This document shows, in pieces, positions 52,646 to 61,932 of a stretch of 64,000 nt of DNA. The translations under genes and the position numbers were made by a program. Origin of the DNA: CBDHDN01 sp965261585 (GTDB lineage: Bacteria; Pseudomonadota; Alphaproteobacteria; UBA6615). The notes under the pieces were generated by a model. It saw only the letters and a program-made list of their open reading frames with translations, made no database searches and was not told where the DNA came from. The stretch spans positions 10,055 to 74,054 of the forward strand of contig CBDHDN010000078.1 of the NCBI GenBank assembly GCA_965261585.1, read 5' to 3'. The stretch's first letter is position 1. Each line of letters starts with the position of its first letter.

Positions 52646-53884
52646 CTACTGATCCGCTTCCGATTTGGCCATGATCTCAACCGCCTTGACGTTCACGCCG
52701 CACGGCGGGAACTCGTTCGGCGTGAAAAGTTATCAGTGAGATCAGGGAAGAAGTTCTCGCCGGCGACGAAGTCCGGATGCTCGACGACCGGGATCGGCAC
52801 CGACACGTATTGCGGCAGGACGTCGCCCTGCAGCGCATGGATCGCCGCCTTCAACGAGATCGCGACGAGACCCGGCGACTGGCCGGCCGACGAACAAACG
52901 AGCCCGTCCGCGGCGTGCTGGGCGCACAGCTTGCGGAAGCCGTTTTTCGGCCTCACCGGCCACCGGCACAAACGGATGGCCGGCGTCGATAAACGCGCGC
53001 ACCGCGCCGGTCGAGCCGCCCTGGACGAACATGCCGGCGAAGCGCCCATGCACGGCCAATGCGTCGGCCGTCACCTTCTGCGCCGTGCCGTCGTCCCAAT
53101 TGCCGACGACCTCGATGATCTCGAAATCGTTGCCCGACGCTTCGACGATCTCGCGGAAGCCGAGGTGCCGGTCGCGGTCGACGGAGTTGCCCTGCAGGCC
53201 GCGCACTTCAAGGATCTTGCCGCTGTTGCCCACGTTCTTGGTGATCCAGCGGCCCATGATCCGGCCGATCTCGAGCTGGTCCTCGTTGACCTGGAGCACG
53301 TCTTCGGTGTCCAGCACGTTGTCGAACGGGATGAGCACGACACCGGCCCGGTTGGCGCGCCGGATGACCGGACCGAAGGCGGTCGGGTTGACGGCGATCG
53401 TCAGGATAGCGTCGAAGCCGGAGTTGATGAAGTTGTCGATGGCCGCGACCTGGTCCGACACGTCGGTGCCGGTCGAGACGATCTTCAACTCCTCGAGGAA
53501 CGGCGCCACCTCAGGCTGCTCGGAGTAGGCCTTCAGCGTCTTGATCATCTGAATGCGCCAGGTGTTGCCGACGAAGCCGTTCGCCAGGGCGATGCGATAG
53601 GGCGGCTCCTTCCTCGCGAACTGGAAGAACTTCGTGCTGTCCGAGAAGGCCGCGAAGCACTGCGGCAGCGCCGGCGGGCCGGAGACGATCTCCGGGCCGG
53701 CCGCAAGCGACGGCGTAGCCAGCGCTACGGCCGAGATCGCCGCGGCGGCCGCTGCACCCAAGATGGTTCTAACTAGTGCACTGACTCAGTCAGAGTCGTC
53801 ACAGTGGAAACCTGATTCTGAATACAAAACAACGGGTTGCTCCAGCGCACGGTGAATCATTTGTCTGGATCGGTGCACTAGCAT
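52646..53884 (-). pseudogene. Sugar ABC transporter substrate-binding protein, start split by MITE plus two frameshifts
   Basis: A periplasmic binding protein of the ribose/galactose type: signal peptide AAISAVALATPSLAAGPEIV, then FARKEPPYRIALANGFVGNT and GRWITKNVGNSGKILEVRGL. The native start ATG (53882-53884) with GGGGGGA upstream is followed after one base by the TA where the MITE sits; without it the gene reads MLVRTILGAAAAAAISA. Two more breaks lie in homopolymers: one extra A in GAAAAACGG near 52950, and one missing T in DNF(F)TPNEF near 52727. The repaired C-terminus ends EIMAKSEADQ at 52646. Translation could only begin at an internal TTG (53761) inside the signal peptide. Confidence 0.85.
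53776..53878. mobile_element. IS630-related MITE (103 bp)
   Basis: It is flanked by TA on both sides (53774-53775, 53879-53880). The left end GTGCACTGACTCAGTCAG matches the IS630 left end (GTGCACTGACTCAGACAG) in 17 of 18 bases. The right end read inward, GTGCACCGATCCAGACA, and the following ATGATTCAC closely resemble the IS630 right end. It carries no gene, so it needs transposase in trans. Confidence 0.88.
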
Positions 53885-54043
53885 ACCTTTCGTCCCCCCT
53901 GTCGTTTGCGTTCGCCGATCGAAATCGGGACACCGTTCGATGGAACGCCGTGGTGCCCCCTATGGCGCGCGCTGTTGTTATCACGCGGCGCAGATGGTGC
54001 CGACAATTGCGCTTATCCGTCAACAGCGCGGCAATCAAATGGC

Positions 54044-55117
54044 TTACAGCCGTGGCCGCACCGCTTCGGCGAACAACCGCATCGACCGCCGCCACAATGT
54101 CTTGTCGTCCCAGTCGTGGCCGGCGAGCAGCAGCGTCCCGAACGGCCCGGTCTCCTCGCGCACCGCTGCCAGCTTGGCGACGACTGTGTCAGGGCTGCCG
54201 GCGATGACGATGTTGTCGAACAGATAGTCGATCGTCACGTCCGCGTCCGGGGTGTCTTCCTCGACCTTGAGGATGCGGCCCTGGCCGCCGTCGTTCATTT
54301 GCTTCTGGAGGTAGTGGAAATAGAAGCGGAGCCCGCAGTCCGGTCGCGCCAGATAGGCCGCGGCCTCGGCGTCGGTCTCGGTCACCAGGATCGTGCGGGC
54401 GACGCTCCAATCGGCCGGGTCGGCGGCGCGGCCGGCGGCCTCGCAGCCGCGCTCGTACATCGTCCAATGGGTCGCGGCGTTGCGGGCCGGGACGAAGTTC
54501 GGCGAGATCGCCCGCCAGCCGCGCTCGCCGGCCAGCTTGGCCATGCCGGTGTAGAGGCCCATCACCGACAGTGCAATCGGCGGGTGCGGCCGCTGCACCG
54601 GCTTCAGCATCTGGCCGACGCCGTGCTCATGGTCGACCTTGTCCGTCAACGAGATGTCCCAGAACTTGCCCTTGAGGGACCACGGCGGCTCGCCCGACCA
54701 GATATCGAGGATCATCTCGATCGACTCGATCATCATGTGGCCGCGGTCCTCGCTTGCGAGCGTCTTGAACATCTCCATGTCGGAGCCGAGGCCGCCGGGC
54801 CCGATGCCCATCAGCAGGCGGCCGCCGCTCAGATGGTCGAACAGCGCGCATTGCCCGGCGACGACCGCCGGGTGATGGTGCGGCAGCGCCAGCACGCCCG
54901 GGCCCAGCTTGATCTGCTGCGTGTGATGGACCAGCGTCGACAGGAACATCAGCGGCGACGTGATCGGTTCCGGGTTGGCGGCGAAGTGCTCGCCGACCCA
55001 GGCCTCCTCGAAGCCAAGCTCGTCGGCCAGGATTATCGCCTCGCGGTCCTCGTCCAGGGTCGTCGAGAGATCGCGGCCGACACCGTGCAGCGGCATCATG
55101 AACAGGCCAACGCGCAT
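54044..55117 (-). CDS. LLM class flavin-dependent oxidoreductase
   Basis: A 357-residue bacterial-luciferase-like TIM-barrel enzyme: MRVGLFMMPLHGVGRDLSTT, EAWVGEHFAANPEPITSPLM, GQCALFDHLSGGRLLMGIGP and FGTLLLAGHDWDDK. It would use FMN (or F420) to oxidise an unknown substrate, often an alkanal, alkanesulfonate or terpene. ATG 55117 has GGGGAGGGGA just upstream. It is oriented like the broken sugar binding-protein gene, with about 160 bases between. Confidence 0.9.
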   Translation of the reverse strand: MRVGLFMMPLHGVGRDLSTTLDEDREAIILADELGFEEAWVGEHFAANPEPITSPLMFLSTLVHHTQQIKLGPGVLALPHHHPAVVAGQCALFDHLSGGRLLMGIGPGGLGSDMEMFKTLASEDRGHMMIESIEMILDIWSGEPPWSLKGKFWDISLTDKVDHEHGVGQMLKPVQRPHPPIALSVMGLYTGMAKLAGERGWRAISPNFVPARNAATHWTMYERGCEAAGRAADPADWSVARTILVTETDAEAAAYLARPDCGLRFYFHYLQKQMNDGGQGRILKVEEDTPDADVTIDYLFDNIVIAGSPDTVVAKLAAVREETGPFGTLLLAGHDWDDKTLWRRSMRLFAEAVRPRL

Positions 55118-55208
55118 GTCCCCTCCCCGTTCGCTTGTCATTCGACGGCCGGCCGGCCGATGCGATCATGCATCATGCGACGAACAGCGGCGCCTCGCCA
55201 CCGTGCCG

Positions 55209-55865
55209 TCAGCCGGCGGCGGCACGGACGCGCGCTGCTACGGCCGCTGGGTCGATACCGGCGGCGCGCATCTTGACGGCCGCCTGGTCCTTCACCGCGG
55301 CGCAGAGCGCGGCAAGGAACGGGTCATGGGCGCAATGGCCGTCCATCTTGGAGTAGACGAGGTCGTACTCGACGGGCTCCCAGGTTTCCAGATCGGCGAG
55401 ATTGTGCTGGATCTGGACCTCGAGATTGTCCAGCGCACCGGCGAACCTGGCCTCGGGCGTCGCGCGCGCCTCATACTCGTGCCACAGGGCGGCGATCTCG
55501 TCGCCCACCGGCGGGCCGGCCATGGCCCGGATCGTCTCGATTGCGGCGCGCTCGCGGGCTGGCTTCTCCTGATTGGCGGTGCCGGTTGCAAAGAACGGCA
55601 CGTCGCCGGCCTCGGCCTCGACGAGGTCGTGCACGATGATCATTTTCAGCGTGCGCTCCAGCGCCACCGGCGCCTCCAGGCGGTCGTGGATGAGCATCGC
55701 CATCAAGGCCATCTGCCAGGTGTGTTCGGCGACGCTCTCCTGCCGGCCGTTCGACAGCCAGCTGTGTCGGAGCTCCAGCTTGAGGCGCTCGGAGAACTGC
55801 AGGAACGCGAGGATCTGGTGGCAGGTCTCGGCGGCGGCCGGCGCGCCGACCTTGTCGAGGGGCAT
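55209..55865 (-). CDS. HD domain hydrolase (YfbR-like)
   Basis: A 218-residue HD-superfamily protein. The metal motif is H...HD...D: ESVAEHTWQMALMAMLIHDR, then MIIVHDLVEAEAGDVPFF, and a later aspartate in GALDNLEVQIQHN. The family includes 5'-deoxynucleotidases and related phosphohydrolases. ATG 55865 lies 3 bases after the upstream TPR gene's stop, so the two form an operon. Confidence 0.88.
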   Translation of the reverse strand: MPLDKVGAPAAAETCHQILAFLQFSERLKLELRHSWLSNGRQESVAEHTWQMALMAMLIHDRLEAPVALERTLKMIIVHDLVEAEAGDVPFFATGTANQEKPARERAAIETIRAMAGPPVGDEIAALWHEYEARATPEARFAGALDNLEVQIQHNLADLETWEPVEYDLVYSKMDGHCAHDPFLAALCAAVKDQAAVKMRAAGIDPAAVAARVRAAAG

Positions 55866-55868
55866 CGC

Positions 55869-56312
55869 TCAGGCTCCCACGTAGGCGGCAATCGCCGCCT
55901 GCAGCTCGCGGGTCTCTTCGCAGGCGCTGCAAGCCGCGGCCAGGATCGCCAGCCGCTCCCGCGCCTTGCCGGGTTCGTCGAGCCGCAGATAAAGCTCGCC
56001 GAGATATTCGTTGGCGCCGAGGTGACGGGGGTCGATCGCCAGCGCCCGCCTATAAAAAGCCAGCGCCGCTGCCGTATCGCCGAGCTGGCGACTGGCTAAG
56101 CCGAGCAGATTGTAGGTGTCGGCGTTGCGCGGCTCGATCAGCCGCGCCCGCTCGAGGACGAGGATCGCACTTTGGTGGGCGCCGGCCTCGATCAGGATAA
56201 TCGCGCGCTCGAGCTCGTCCAGGCGCGTGCCATCCCGCTCCGAATCGATGGCGGCGGCCGGTCCGGCGGTCAGACCAAAGGCGAAGATGAGGGCGATCAA
56301 ACGAACGCGCAT
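55869..56312 (-). CDS. Secreted tetratricopeptide-repeat protein
   Basis: A 147-residue protein: signal peptide (MRVRLIALIFAFGLTAGPAA, cut near AAIDSE), then two to three TPR units (ADTYNLLGLASRQLGDTAAA and LGANEYLGELYLRLDEPGKA) and a C-terminal Cys pair (ACSACEETRELQ). ATG 56312 has GGAGG about 8 bases upstream. It is probably periplasmic; its partner is unknown. Confidence 0.85.
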   Translation of the reverse strand: MRVRLIALIFAFGLTAGPAAAIDSERDGTRLDELERAIILIEAGAHQSAILVLERARLIEPRNADTYNLLGLASRQLGDTAAALAFYRRALAIDPRHLGANEYLGELYLRLDEPGKARERLAILAAACSACEETRELQAAIAAYVGA

Positions 56313-56474
56313 GGCAGAAACCTCCGAGTCCCCTTGTGCCGGTCGGCGCACGCTCCGGCACTCTGAGCGCATGGCCGTGACCTTGTCCACTGCGTCTGCT
56401 TTTGCAGCGCATCCGGCCATGGCCTAATAGTCGCGCGCGCCGCCGGCGTACGCATGGTCCATGGAGCGAAATCG

Positions 56475-58154
56475 ATGGCCGCCTACCAATACATCTACGT
56501 CATGAAGGGCCTGTCCAAGACGTACCCCGGCGGACGGGCCGTCCTGGAGAACATCTGGCTCAGCTTTCTGCCCGGCGCCAAGATCGGCGTGCTCGGCTAC
56601 AACGGCGCCGGCAAGTCGACGCTGCTGCGCATCATGGGCGGTCGCGAGAGGGAGTTCCAGGGCGAGGGCTGGGCCGCCGAGGGCGCCAAGGTCGGCTATT
56701 TGGCGCAGGAGCCCGAGCTCGACCCGGCAAAGGACGTCTGGGGCAACGTCATGGACGGGGTTGCCGAGACCAAAGCCCTCGTCGACCGCTTCAATGCGGT
56801 GAGCGCCCGCTTTGCCGAGGACCTGGACGGCGACGAGATGGAGCGGCTGATCGCCGAGCAGGGCGAGCTGCAGGAACAGATCGACGCCGCCGACGCGTGG
56901 GACCTGGACCGCCAGATCGAGATCGCCATGGACGCGCTGCGCTGTCCGCCGGGTGAAGCGGACGTGGCCAAGCTGTCGGGCGGCGAGCGGCGGCGCGTGG
57001 CCTTGTGCCGGCTGTTGCTGTCGCGGCCGGATATGCTGCTGCTCGACGAGCCGACCAACCATCTCGACGCCGAATCCGTCGCTTGGCTGGAGCGTTATCT
57101 GGACGAATATCCCGGCACCGTCGTCGCCGTCACCCATGACCGCTATTTCCTCGACAACGTCGCCGGCTGGATCCTCGAGCTCGACCGCGGCCGCGGCATT
57201 CCCTTCGAAGGCAACTACTCCGCCTGGCTCGGGGCCAAGGCGCAGCGGCTGGCCCAGGAGGAGAAGCAGGTATCGGCGCGGCGCAATACGATCCAGCTCG
57301 AGCTCGAGTGGATCCGCCAGAGCCCGCGGGCGCGCCAGGCGAAGAGCAAGGCCCGGGTCAGCGCCTACGAGCGGCTTGTCGCGGAGAGCGCCGACGTGGC
57401 GCCGGGGTCCGCGCAAATCACGATACCACCGGGATCGCGCCTCGGCGATCTGGTCATCGAGGCGACGGATGTGCAGAAGGGTTACGAAGACCTGCTGCTG
57501 ATCGACGGGCTCAACCTCAAGGTGCCGCCCGGTGCAATCGTCGGCATCATCGGGCCGAACGGCGCCGGCAAGACGACGCTGTTCCGCATGATCACGGGGC
57601 AGGAGTCCGCCGATTCCGGCGTGCTGCGCATCGGCGACAGCGTCAGCCTCGGCTATGTGGACCAGTCGCGCGACGCCTTGGCCGCGGACAAGACGGTGTG
57701 GGAGGAGATCTCCGGCGGCCTCGATGTCGTGGAGCTCGGCGAACGCAGCGTGCAGTCGCGCGCCTATGTTTCCAGCTTCAACTTTCGCGGCACCGACCAG
57801 CAGAAGAAGGTCGGCCAGCTGTCGGGCGGCGAGCGCAACCGCGTTCACCTGGCAAAGATGCTCAAGTCCGGCGCCAACGTCCTGCTGCTCGACGAGCCGA
57901 CGAACGACCTCGACGTCGATACCCTGCGGGCGCTCGAGGAGGCGTTGCTGGGCTTTGCCGGATGCGCCTTGGTGGTCAGCCACGACCGCTGGTTTCTCGA
58001 CCGCATCGCCACCCATGTGCTGGCCTTCGAGGGCGACAGCAGCGTCGTCTGGTTCGAGGGCAACTATCAGGACTACGAGGCCGACCGGCGCGCTCGCCTA
58101 GGCGCCGAGGCCGAGCAGCCGCACCGGCCGAAGTTCAAGCGCCTGCATCGCTGA
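56475..58154 (+). CDS. ettA: Energy-dependent translational throttle protein EttA
   Basis: An ABC-F ATPase that binds the ribosomal E-site and gates the first peptide bond by energy state. The 559-residue protein has two ABC domains with GYNGAGKSTLLRIMGG and GPNGAGKTTLFRMITG, two LSGGE signatures, and PTNHLDAESVAWLERYLDEY before the linker with the family's arm. The start YQYIYVMKGLSKTYPGG is typical of EttA. ATG 56475 is chosen over the ATG seven codons upstream by conservation. Intact housekeeping gene. Confidence 0.95.
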   Translation: MAAYQYIYVMKGLSKTYPGGRAVLENIWLSFLPGAKIGVLGYNGAGKSTLLRIMGGREREFQGEGWAAEGAKVGYLAQEPELDPAKDVWGNVMDGVAETKALVDRFNAVSARFAEDLDGDEMERLIAEQGELQEQIDAADAWDLDRQIEIAMDALRCPPGEADVAKLSGGERRRVALCRLLLSRPDMLLLDEPTNHLDAESVAWLERYLDEYPGTVVAVTHDRYFLDNVAGWILELDRGRGIPFEGNYSAWLGAKAQRLAQEEKQVSARRNTIQLELEWIRQSPRARQAKSKARVSAYERLVAESADVAPGSAQITIPPGSRLGDLVIEATDVQKGYEDLLLIDGLNLKVPPGAIVGIIGPNGAGKTTLFRMITGQESADSGVLRIGDSVSLGYVDQSRDALAADKTVWEEISGGLDVVELGERSVQSRAYVSSFNFRGTDQQKKVGQLSGGERNRVHLAKMLKSGANVLLLDEPTNDLDVDTLRALEEALLGFAGCALVVSHDRWFLDRIATHVLAFEGDSSVVWFEGNYQDYEADRRARLGAEAEQPHRPKFKRLHR

Positions 58155-58184
58155 TTTCAGCCCCGCAGCAAGCCGGGGCGAGGA

Positions 58185-58841
58185 TCAGTTGAGGGCCGCG
58201 GCCGCGGCCTCGGCACGGGCCGAGTCGCGCTGTTCACGCAGCATCGACAACAGGCCGTTGGTCGTGCCGCCGTTCGCGCGGACCACCGCGACGAACTCGT
58301 CGCGCTGGGTCGTCACCATGGAGATGCCTTCGACGAGGATGTCGGTGATCTTGTAGATATCGCCCTTGTTGGCGACGCGCCAATTGACGCGAATGGCGGT
58401 GCTGTCGCTGACATGGATGGCGCTGCGGACGAGGGCAGCGTTTTCGTCGGCGCGCGGGCTCTTGGCGTCGATCGCCTGGCTGACCTCGACACGTTGGCCG
58501 TCGAATTGGGAGAACTGACTGGCCCAGGTGGTGACGACTACGTCCTCGAACAACACAAGATACTCCTTGCGCTGCGCCGGCGATGCGCGCCGCCAATATC
58601 GGCCGTGGCTGAACCGGGCGATGCCGCCGACGGCAAAGTTGTCGGTGAACAGGCGGCGAAACTCGCCTTCACGCTCGGCCGGGCCGCCGAGCGTTTCGTC
58701 GGACAGGCTCATGACCGCGTTCTCGGCCATCTGCTTGATGAAGTTGGCAGAACCGGCGACGTGGTCCTGCGCCAGGGCCGTCGCCGGGACGAACCCGACG
58801 GCGAGCGCCAGGGCCAGGCGAAGGACGCGAAAGGGTCGCAT
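58185..58841 (-). CDS. mlaC: MlaC/Ttg2D family phospholipid-binding protein
   Basis: A periplasmic shuttle of phospholipid between MlaA and the inner-membrane MlaFEDB complex. It has a signal peptide (FRVLRLALALAVGFVPATAL), then the Tol_Tol_Ttg2 domain: FTDNFAVGGIARFSHGRYWR, YLVLFEDVVVTTWASQFSQF and YKITDILVEGISMVTTQRDE. The start is ATG 58841 or ATG 58856; the latter overlaps mlaA by 11 bases. It lies directly downstream of mlaA on the same strand. Confidence 0.9.
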   Translation of the reverse strand: MRPFRVLRLALALAVGFVPATALAQDHVAGSANFIKQMAENAVMSLSDETLGGPAEREGEFRRLFTDNFAVGGIARFSHGRYWRRASPAQRKEYLVLFEDVVVTTWASQFSQFDGQRVEVSQAIDAKSPRADENAALVRSAIHVSDSTAIRVNWRVANKGDIYKITDILVEGISMVTTQRDEFVAVVRANGGTTNGLLSMLREQRDSARAEAAAAALN

Positions 58842-58845
58842 CGCC

Positions 58846-59763
58846 TTATTGGGCATCGCCAAGGAACTCGACCTCGATCGTTGGGCGGTTCGTCGTTGCG
58901 TCGGCGGCGTCCGTGGGGCCGCCGGCCGGCACAATATCGTCGTCCTCGAAATCCTCGAATCCGGATATCGACGGTGCCGGCGCGAATGAATCGACGTCGC
59001 CATTGTTGATCTCGCTGATCCGGTTCTGCCGATACAGGCTGCGGACCCGCGCGTAGAAGTCGACCGACGATTCCTGCAACTCGCGGATGAAGTCGATGTC
59101 CTGGGATCGCTGATCGACGACACCGACGACGGTGCGGCCGAGGGACGCCTGGCTGCCGATCACCAAGCGGCCGAGCGGATCCAGGAAAATGTCGGCCCCG
59201 CGTCCAAGGCCGTCGCGGAAGTTGGACGGGCCGAACAGCGGCAGCATCAGGTAGGGGCCGCCATTCTCGACACCATAGACGGCCAGGGTCTGTCCGGCAT
59301 CCTCGACGAACGGGCGGCCGACGCCGACACCCGTGGCCAAATCGCCGAGCCACAGGGTCAGCATGTTGGCGAAGAACCGCTGGGCCGCGATGTCGGCGTT
59401 CTTCAGGTTGCCCTGAAGCAGGCTGTGCACAAAAATCAGCGGCATCCGCATGTTGTCGATCAGGTTGCGGATCGGGATCTTCCAGGGGTCGGGCCAGAGG
59501 TCGCGATAGGTGACGGCAAGGGGCTGCACGACGACGTATTCCAGCGTCATGTTGATCGCGAAGACCATGCGGTTCGCCGGCTCGGAGGGATCGTTCTCTT
59601 CAGCTAACTCGGCCAGCGCTTCCGGATCGTTGGCGGGCGCGCTGGCGCAACCGGTAAGCACAATCGCCAGCACGGCCAGCGCCGCCAGCGTGTAGCGCCG
59701 GCCGCGCGCCGCCGCTGCCTGCCTCGTTCCGCCCAGGTACATCAATCCCGCCGCTAAACGCAC
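58846..59763 (-). CDS. mlaA: MlaA/VacJ outer-membrane lipoprotein
   Basis: It removes phospholipid from the outer leaflet of the outer membrane. The 305-residue protein has a lipobox (VLTGCAS), FAINMTLEYVVVQPLAVTYR, the VacJ core VENGGPYLMLPLFGPSNFRD and LGRTVVGVVDQRSQDIDFIR. The acidic C-terminal tail (FEDFEDDDIVPAG) is common in alphaproteobacterial forms. ATG 59763 or the ATG 59742 inside. The pair with mlaC is intact. Confidence 0.92.
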   Translation of the reverse strand: MRLAAGLMYLGGTRQAAAARGRRYTLAALAVLAIVLTGCASAPANDPEALAELAEENDPSEPANRMVFAINMTLEYVVVQPLAVTYRDLWPDPWKIPIRNLIDNMRMPLIFVHSLLQGNLKNADIAAQRFFANMLTLWLGDLATGVGVGRPFVEDAGQTLAVYGVENGGPYLMLPLFGPSNFRDGLGRGADIFLDPLGRLVIGSQASLGRTVVGVVDQRSQDIDFIRELQESSVDFYARVRSLYRQNRISEINNGDVDSFAPAPSISGFEDFEDDDIVPAGGPTDAADATTNRPTIEVEFLGDAQ

Positions 59764-59974
59764 GGAAATGCCCAGCCAATCAAGACAATATGACCCGCCT
59801 CAACATGTATCCCATAGGCTCGCGAGCCTCGTCCCGCAGCGCAACGCCTATGGGATTTCTGCTACCACAGGATCTGCCCCTTTGCCACAACCGAGCATCT
59901 GGCGGTAAACCGAGGCCAGCCATGTGTTGCAGATTCGCCACACATGACACCCCGCTGTTTAACAGTTTCGCAAA

Positions 59975-59998
59975 GAGATAAAGATATGTTTATATCTC
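59975..59998. promoter_or_regulatory. Candidate SahR operator upstream of the methionine cluster
   Basis: GAGATAAAGATATGTTTATATCTC is an AT-rich dyad with 9 of 12 positions matched, 30 bases before the sahR-like start in an otherwise GC-rich region. SahR-type regulators bind AT-rich palindromes upstream of methionine-cycle genes. The match is visual. Confidence 0.5.
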
Positions 59999-60028
59999 GA
60001 TCTAGTTGGTGGTGAGTGATTTTTGCCG

Positions 60029-60997
60029 ATGGAAGACCTGCTTTCCGGATTGCGTGCTGCGGGCGAGTCGACGCGGTTGCGGCTGCTCGCGCTGTGTGCG
60101 AGCAGCGAACTCACCGTCACGGAGTTGACCCACATCCTGGGGCAGAGCCAGCCGCGGGTCTCGCGCCACTTGAAGCTGTTGTGGGAGGCGGGCCTGCTGC
60201 GGCGCACATCGGAGGGCGCGTGGGTGTTCTTTCGCGTTGCCGGCGATGGTCCGGCGGCGGCCCTGGCGCGTGCCTTGATCGACCAGATACCGACCGACGA
60301 TCCGACGATCGTGCTCGATCGGCAACGCTTGGATGCACTGAAACAACAGCGGGCGCGTGAGGCCGAGGCCTACTTCCGCAAGAACGCCCCGGCCTGGGAC
60401 CGCATCCGCTCGATGCACGTCGAGGAGGACGAGGTCGAGCGTTCCCTGCTGAGCCTGCTGCTGCTGGGCGATGCCGCGACACTGCTTGATATCGGCACCG
60501 GCACGGGGCGGATCCTGCGCCTGCTCGGCCCGCACGTCGGCAGTGCGGTCGGCATCGACCGCTCACGCGAGATGCTCGCGGTGGCGCGCACGAATCTCGA
60601 GCGCGCCGGCCTCCACAACTGTGTCGTCCGCCACGGCGATTTGTACCAGCTGCCCTGGGCCGACGGCAGTTTTGACGCGGCGACCTTTCACATGGTGCTG
60701 CATTTCACCGAGGATCCGGCGCGCGCGATTGCCGAGGCGGCCCGCGTGCTGCGCCGGCATGGCCGGCTCGTCATCGTCGATTTCGCGCCCCATGACCTCG
60801 ATGAGCTGCGCCGCGACCACGCCCATCGGCGGCTTGGATTTGCAGTCGAGGAGGTCGATCAGTGGTGCCGCGATGCCGGCCTGGAGCCAGCGCGCACTGT
60901 CGATCTTCCCGGCGCGCGCCTGACGGTCACGCTGTGGAGCGCGGTGCGCGTCGATCGGGTCGGCTTTGCCGCGGCGCCGCGGGCGGCCTCGGCATGA
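60029..60997 (+). CDS. sahR: ArsR-type regulator fused to SAM-dependent methyltransferase (SahR-like)
   Basis: A 322-residue fusion: residues 1-90 are an ArsR winged helix (LRAAGESTRLRLLALCASSE, LGQSQPRVSRHLKLLWEAGL), and residues 135-280 are a class I methyltransferase fold (ATLLDIGTGTGRILRLLGPH, GDLYQLPWADGSFDAATFHM). This domain pair next to metF/metH is characteristic of alphaproteobacterial SahR, which senses S-adenosylhomocysteine; I infer the same here. ATG 60029; an in-frame TTG lies two codons upstream. Its stop overlaps the metF ATG (ATGA). Confidence 0.85.
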   Translation: MEDLLSGLRAAGESTRLRLLALCASSELTVTELTHILGQSQPRVSRHLKLLWEAGLLRRTSEGAWVFFRVAGDGPAAALARALIDQIPTDDPTIVLDRQRLDALKQQRAREAEAYFRKNAPAWDRIRSMHVEEDEVERSLLSLLLLGDAATLLDIGTGTGRILRLLGPHVGSAVGIDRSREMLAVARTNLERAGLHNCVVRHGDLYQLPWADGSFDAATFHMVLHFTEDPARAIAEAARVLRRHGRLVIVDFAPHDLDELRRDHAHRRLGFAVEEVDQWCRDAGLEPARTVDLPGARLTVTLWSAVRVDRVGFAAAPRAASA

Positions 60998-61920
60998 CCG
61001 CCGCCGGCCTCATGGCGGAACGGTTGGCGCCGGCGGTGCACGGCCGCGAGTTGTCCGTCAGCTTCGAGTTCTTTCCGCCGAAGACGCCGAAGATGGAAGA
61101 GGCGCTGTGGCAGACCGTGCAGCGGCTGGCGCCGCTGTCACCGCGCTTCGTGTCGGTGACGTACGGCGCCGGTGGTTCGACGCGCGAGCGTACCCACGCC
61201 ACGGTCGAGCGCATTGCCCGGGAGACGGGGCTCGAAGCCGCGGCCCATCTGACCTGTGTCAGTGCCACACGTGGTGAGATCGATGAGGTGGCGCGGCGCT
61301 ACTGGGACGCCGGCATCCGACACGTCGTCGCCCTGCGTGGCGATCCGCCCGAAGGCGATGCCCGCTACCGGCCGACGCCGGGCGGCTATGCCTACGCCCT
61401 CGACCTCGTGGCCGGATTGAAGCGGATCGCCGACTTCGAGATCTCCGTCGCCGCCTATCCGGAGACGCATCCGGAGGCGCCTGGCGCCGACTTCGAGCTC
61501 GACTATCTGAAGCGCAAGATCGATGCCGGGGCCGGCCGCGCGATCACCCAGTTCTTCTTCGACCCCGAGACGTTTTTGCGATTCCGCGACCGGGTGGGCG
61601 GCGCCGGTATCACGGTGCCGCTGGTCCCGGGAATCCTGCCCGTTACCAACTTTGCCACGGTCGTGAAGTTCGCGCGGGCTTGCGGCGCGGCGATCCCGGT
61701 GTGGCTCAGCGACGCGTTCGCGGGGCTGGACGATGATCCCGAAACGCGCAAGCTGATCGCCGCCAACGTAGCCTGCCAGCAGTGCCAGGTGCTGCAAAGC
61801 CACGGTGTCACCGACTTTCATTTCTACACCCTGAACCGGGCCGATCTGTCGTTCGCGATCTGCCATCTGCTGGGCCTGCGGCCGCCACGGGCGGCCGCGC
61901 CGGTAGCGGCGCGGGCATAG
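60994..61920 (+). CDS. metF: Methylenetetrahydrofolate reductase
   Basis: It reduces 5,10-methylene-THF to 5-methyl-THF, the methyl donor for MetH, with an FAD cofactor. The 308-residue protein has VSFEFFPPKTPKMEEALWQT, RFVSVTYGAGGSTRERTHAT, HVVALRGDPPEGD and AITQFFFDPETFLRFRDRV, then LVPGILPVTNFATVVKFARA, all family signatures. The start overlaps the sahR stop (ATGA) and metH follows after 12 bases. Confidence 0.95.
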   Translation: MTAAGLMAERLAPAVHGRELSVSFEFFPPKTPKMEEALWQTVQRLAPLSPRFVSVTYGAGGSTRERTHATVERIARETGLEAAAHLTCVSATRGEIDEVARRYWDAGIRHVVALRGDPPEGDARYRPTPGGYAYALDLVAGLKRIADFEISVAAYPETHPEAPGADFELDYLKRKIDAGAGRAITQFFFDPETFLRFRDRVGGAGITVPLVPGILPVTNFATVVKFARACGAAIPVWLSDAFAGLDDDPETRKLIAANVACQQCQVLQSHGVTDFHFYTLNRADLSFAICHLLGLRPPRAAAPVAARA

Positions 61921-61932
61921 GACCTGACCGAG

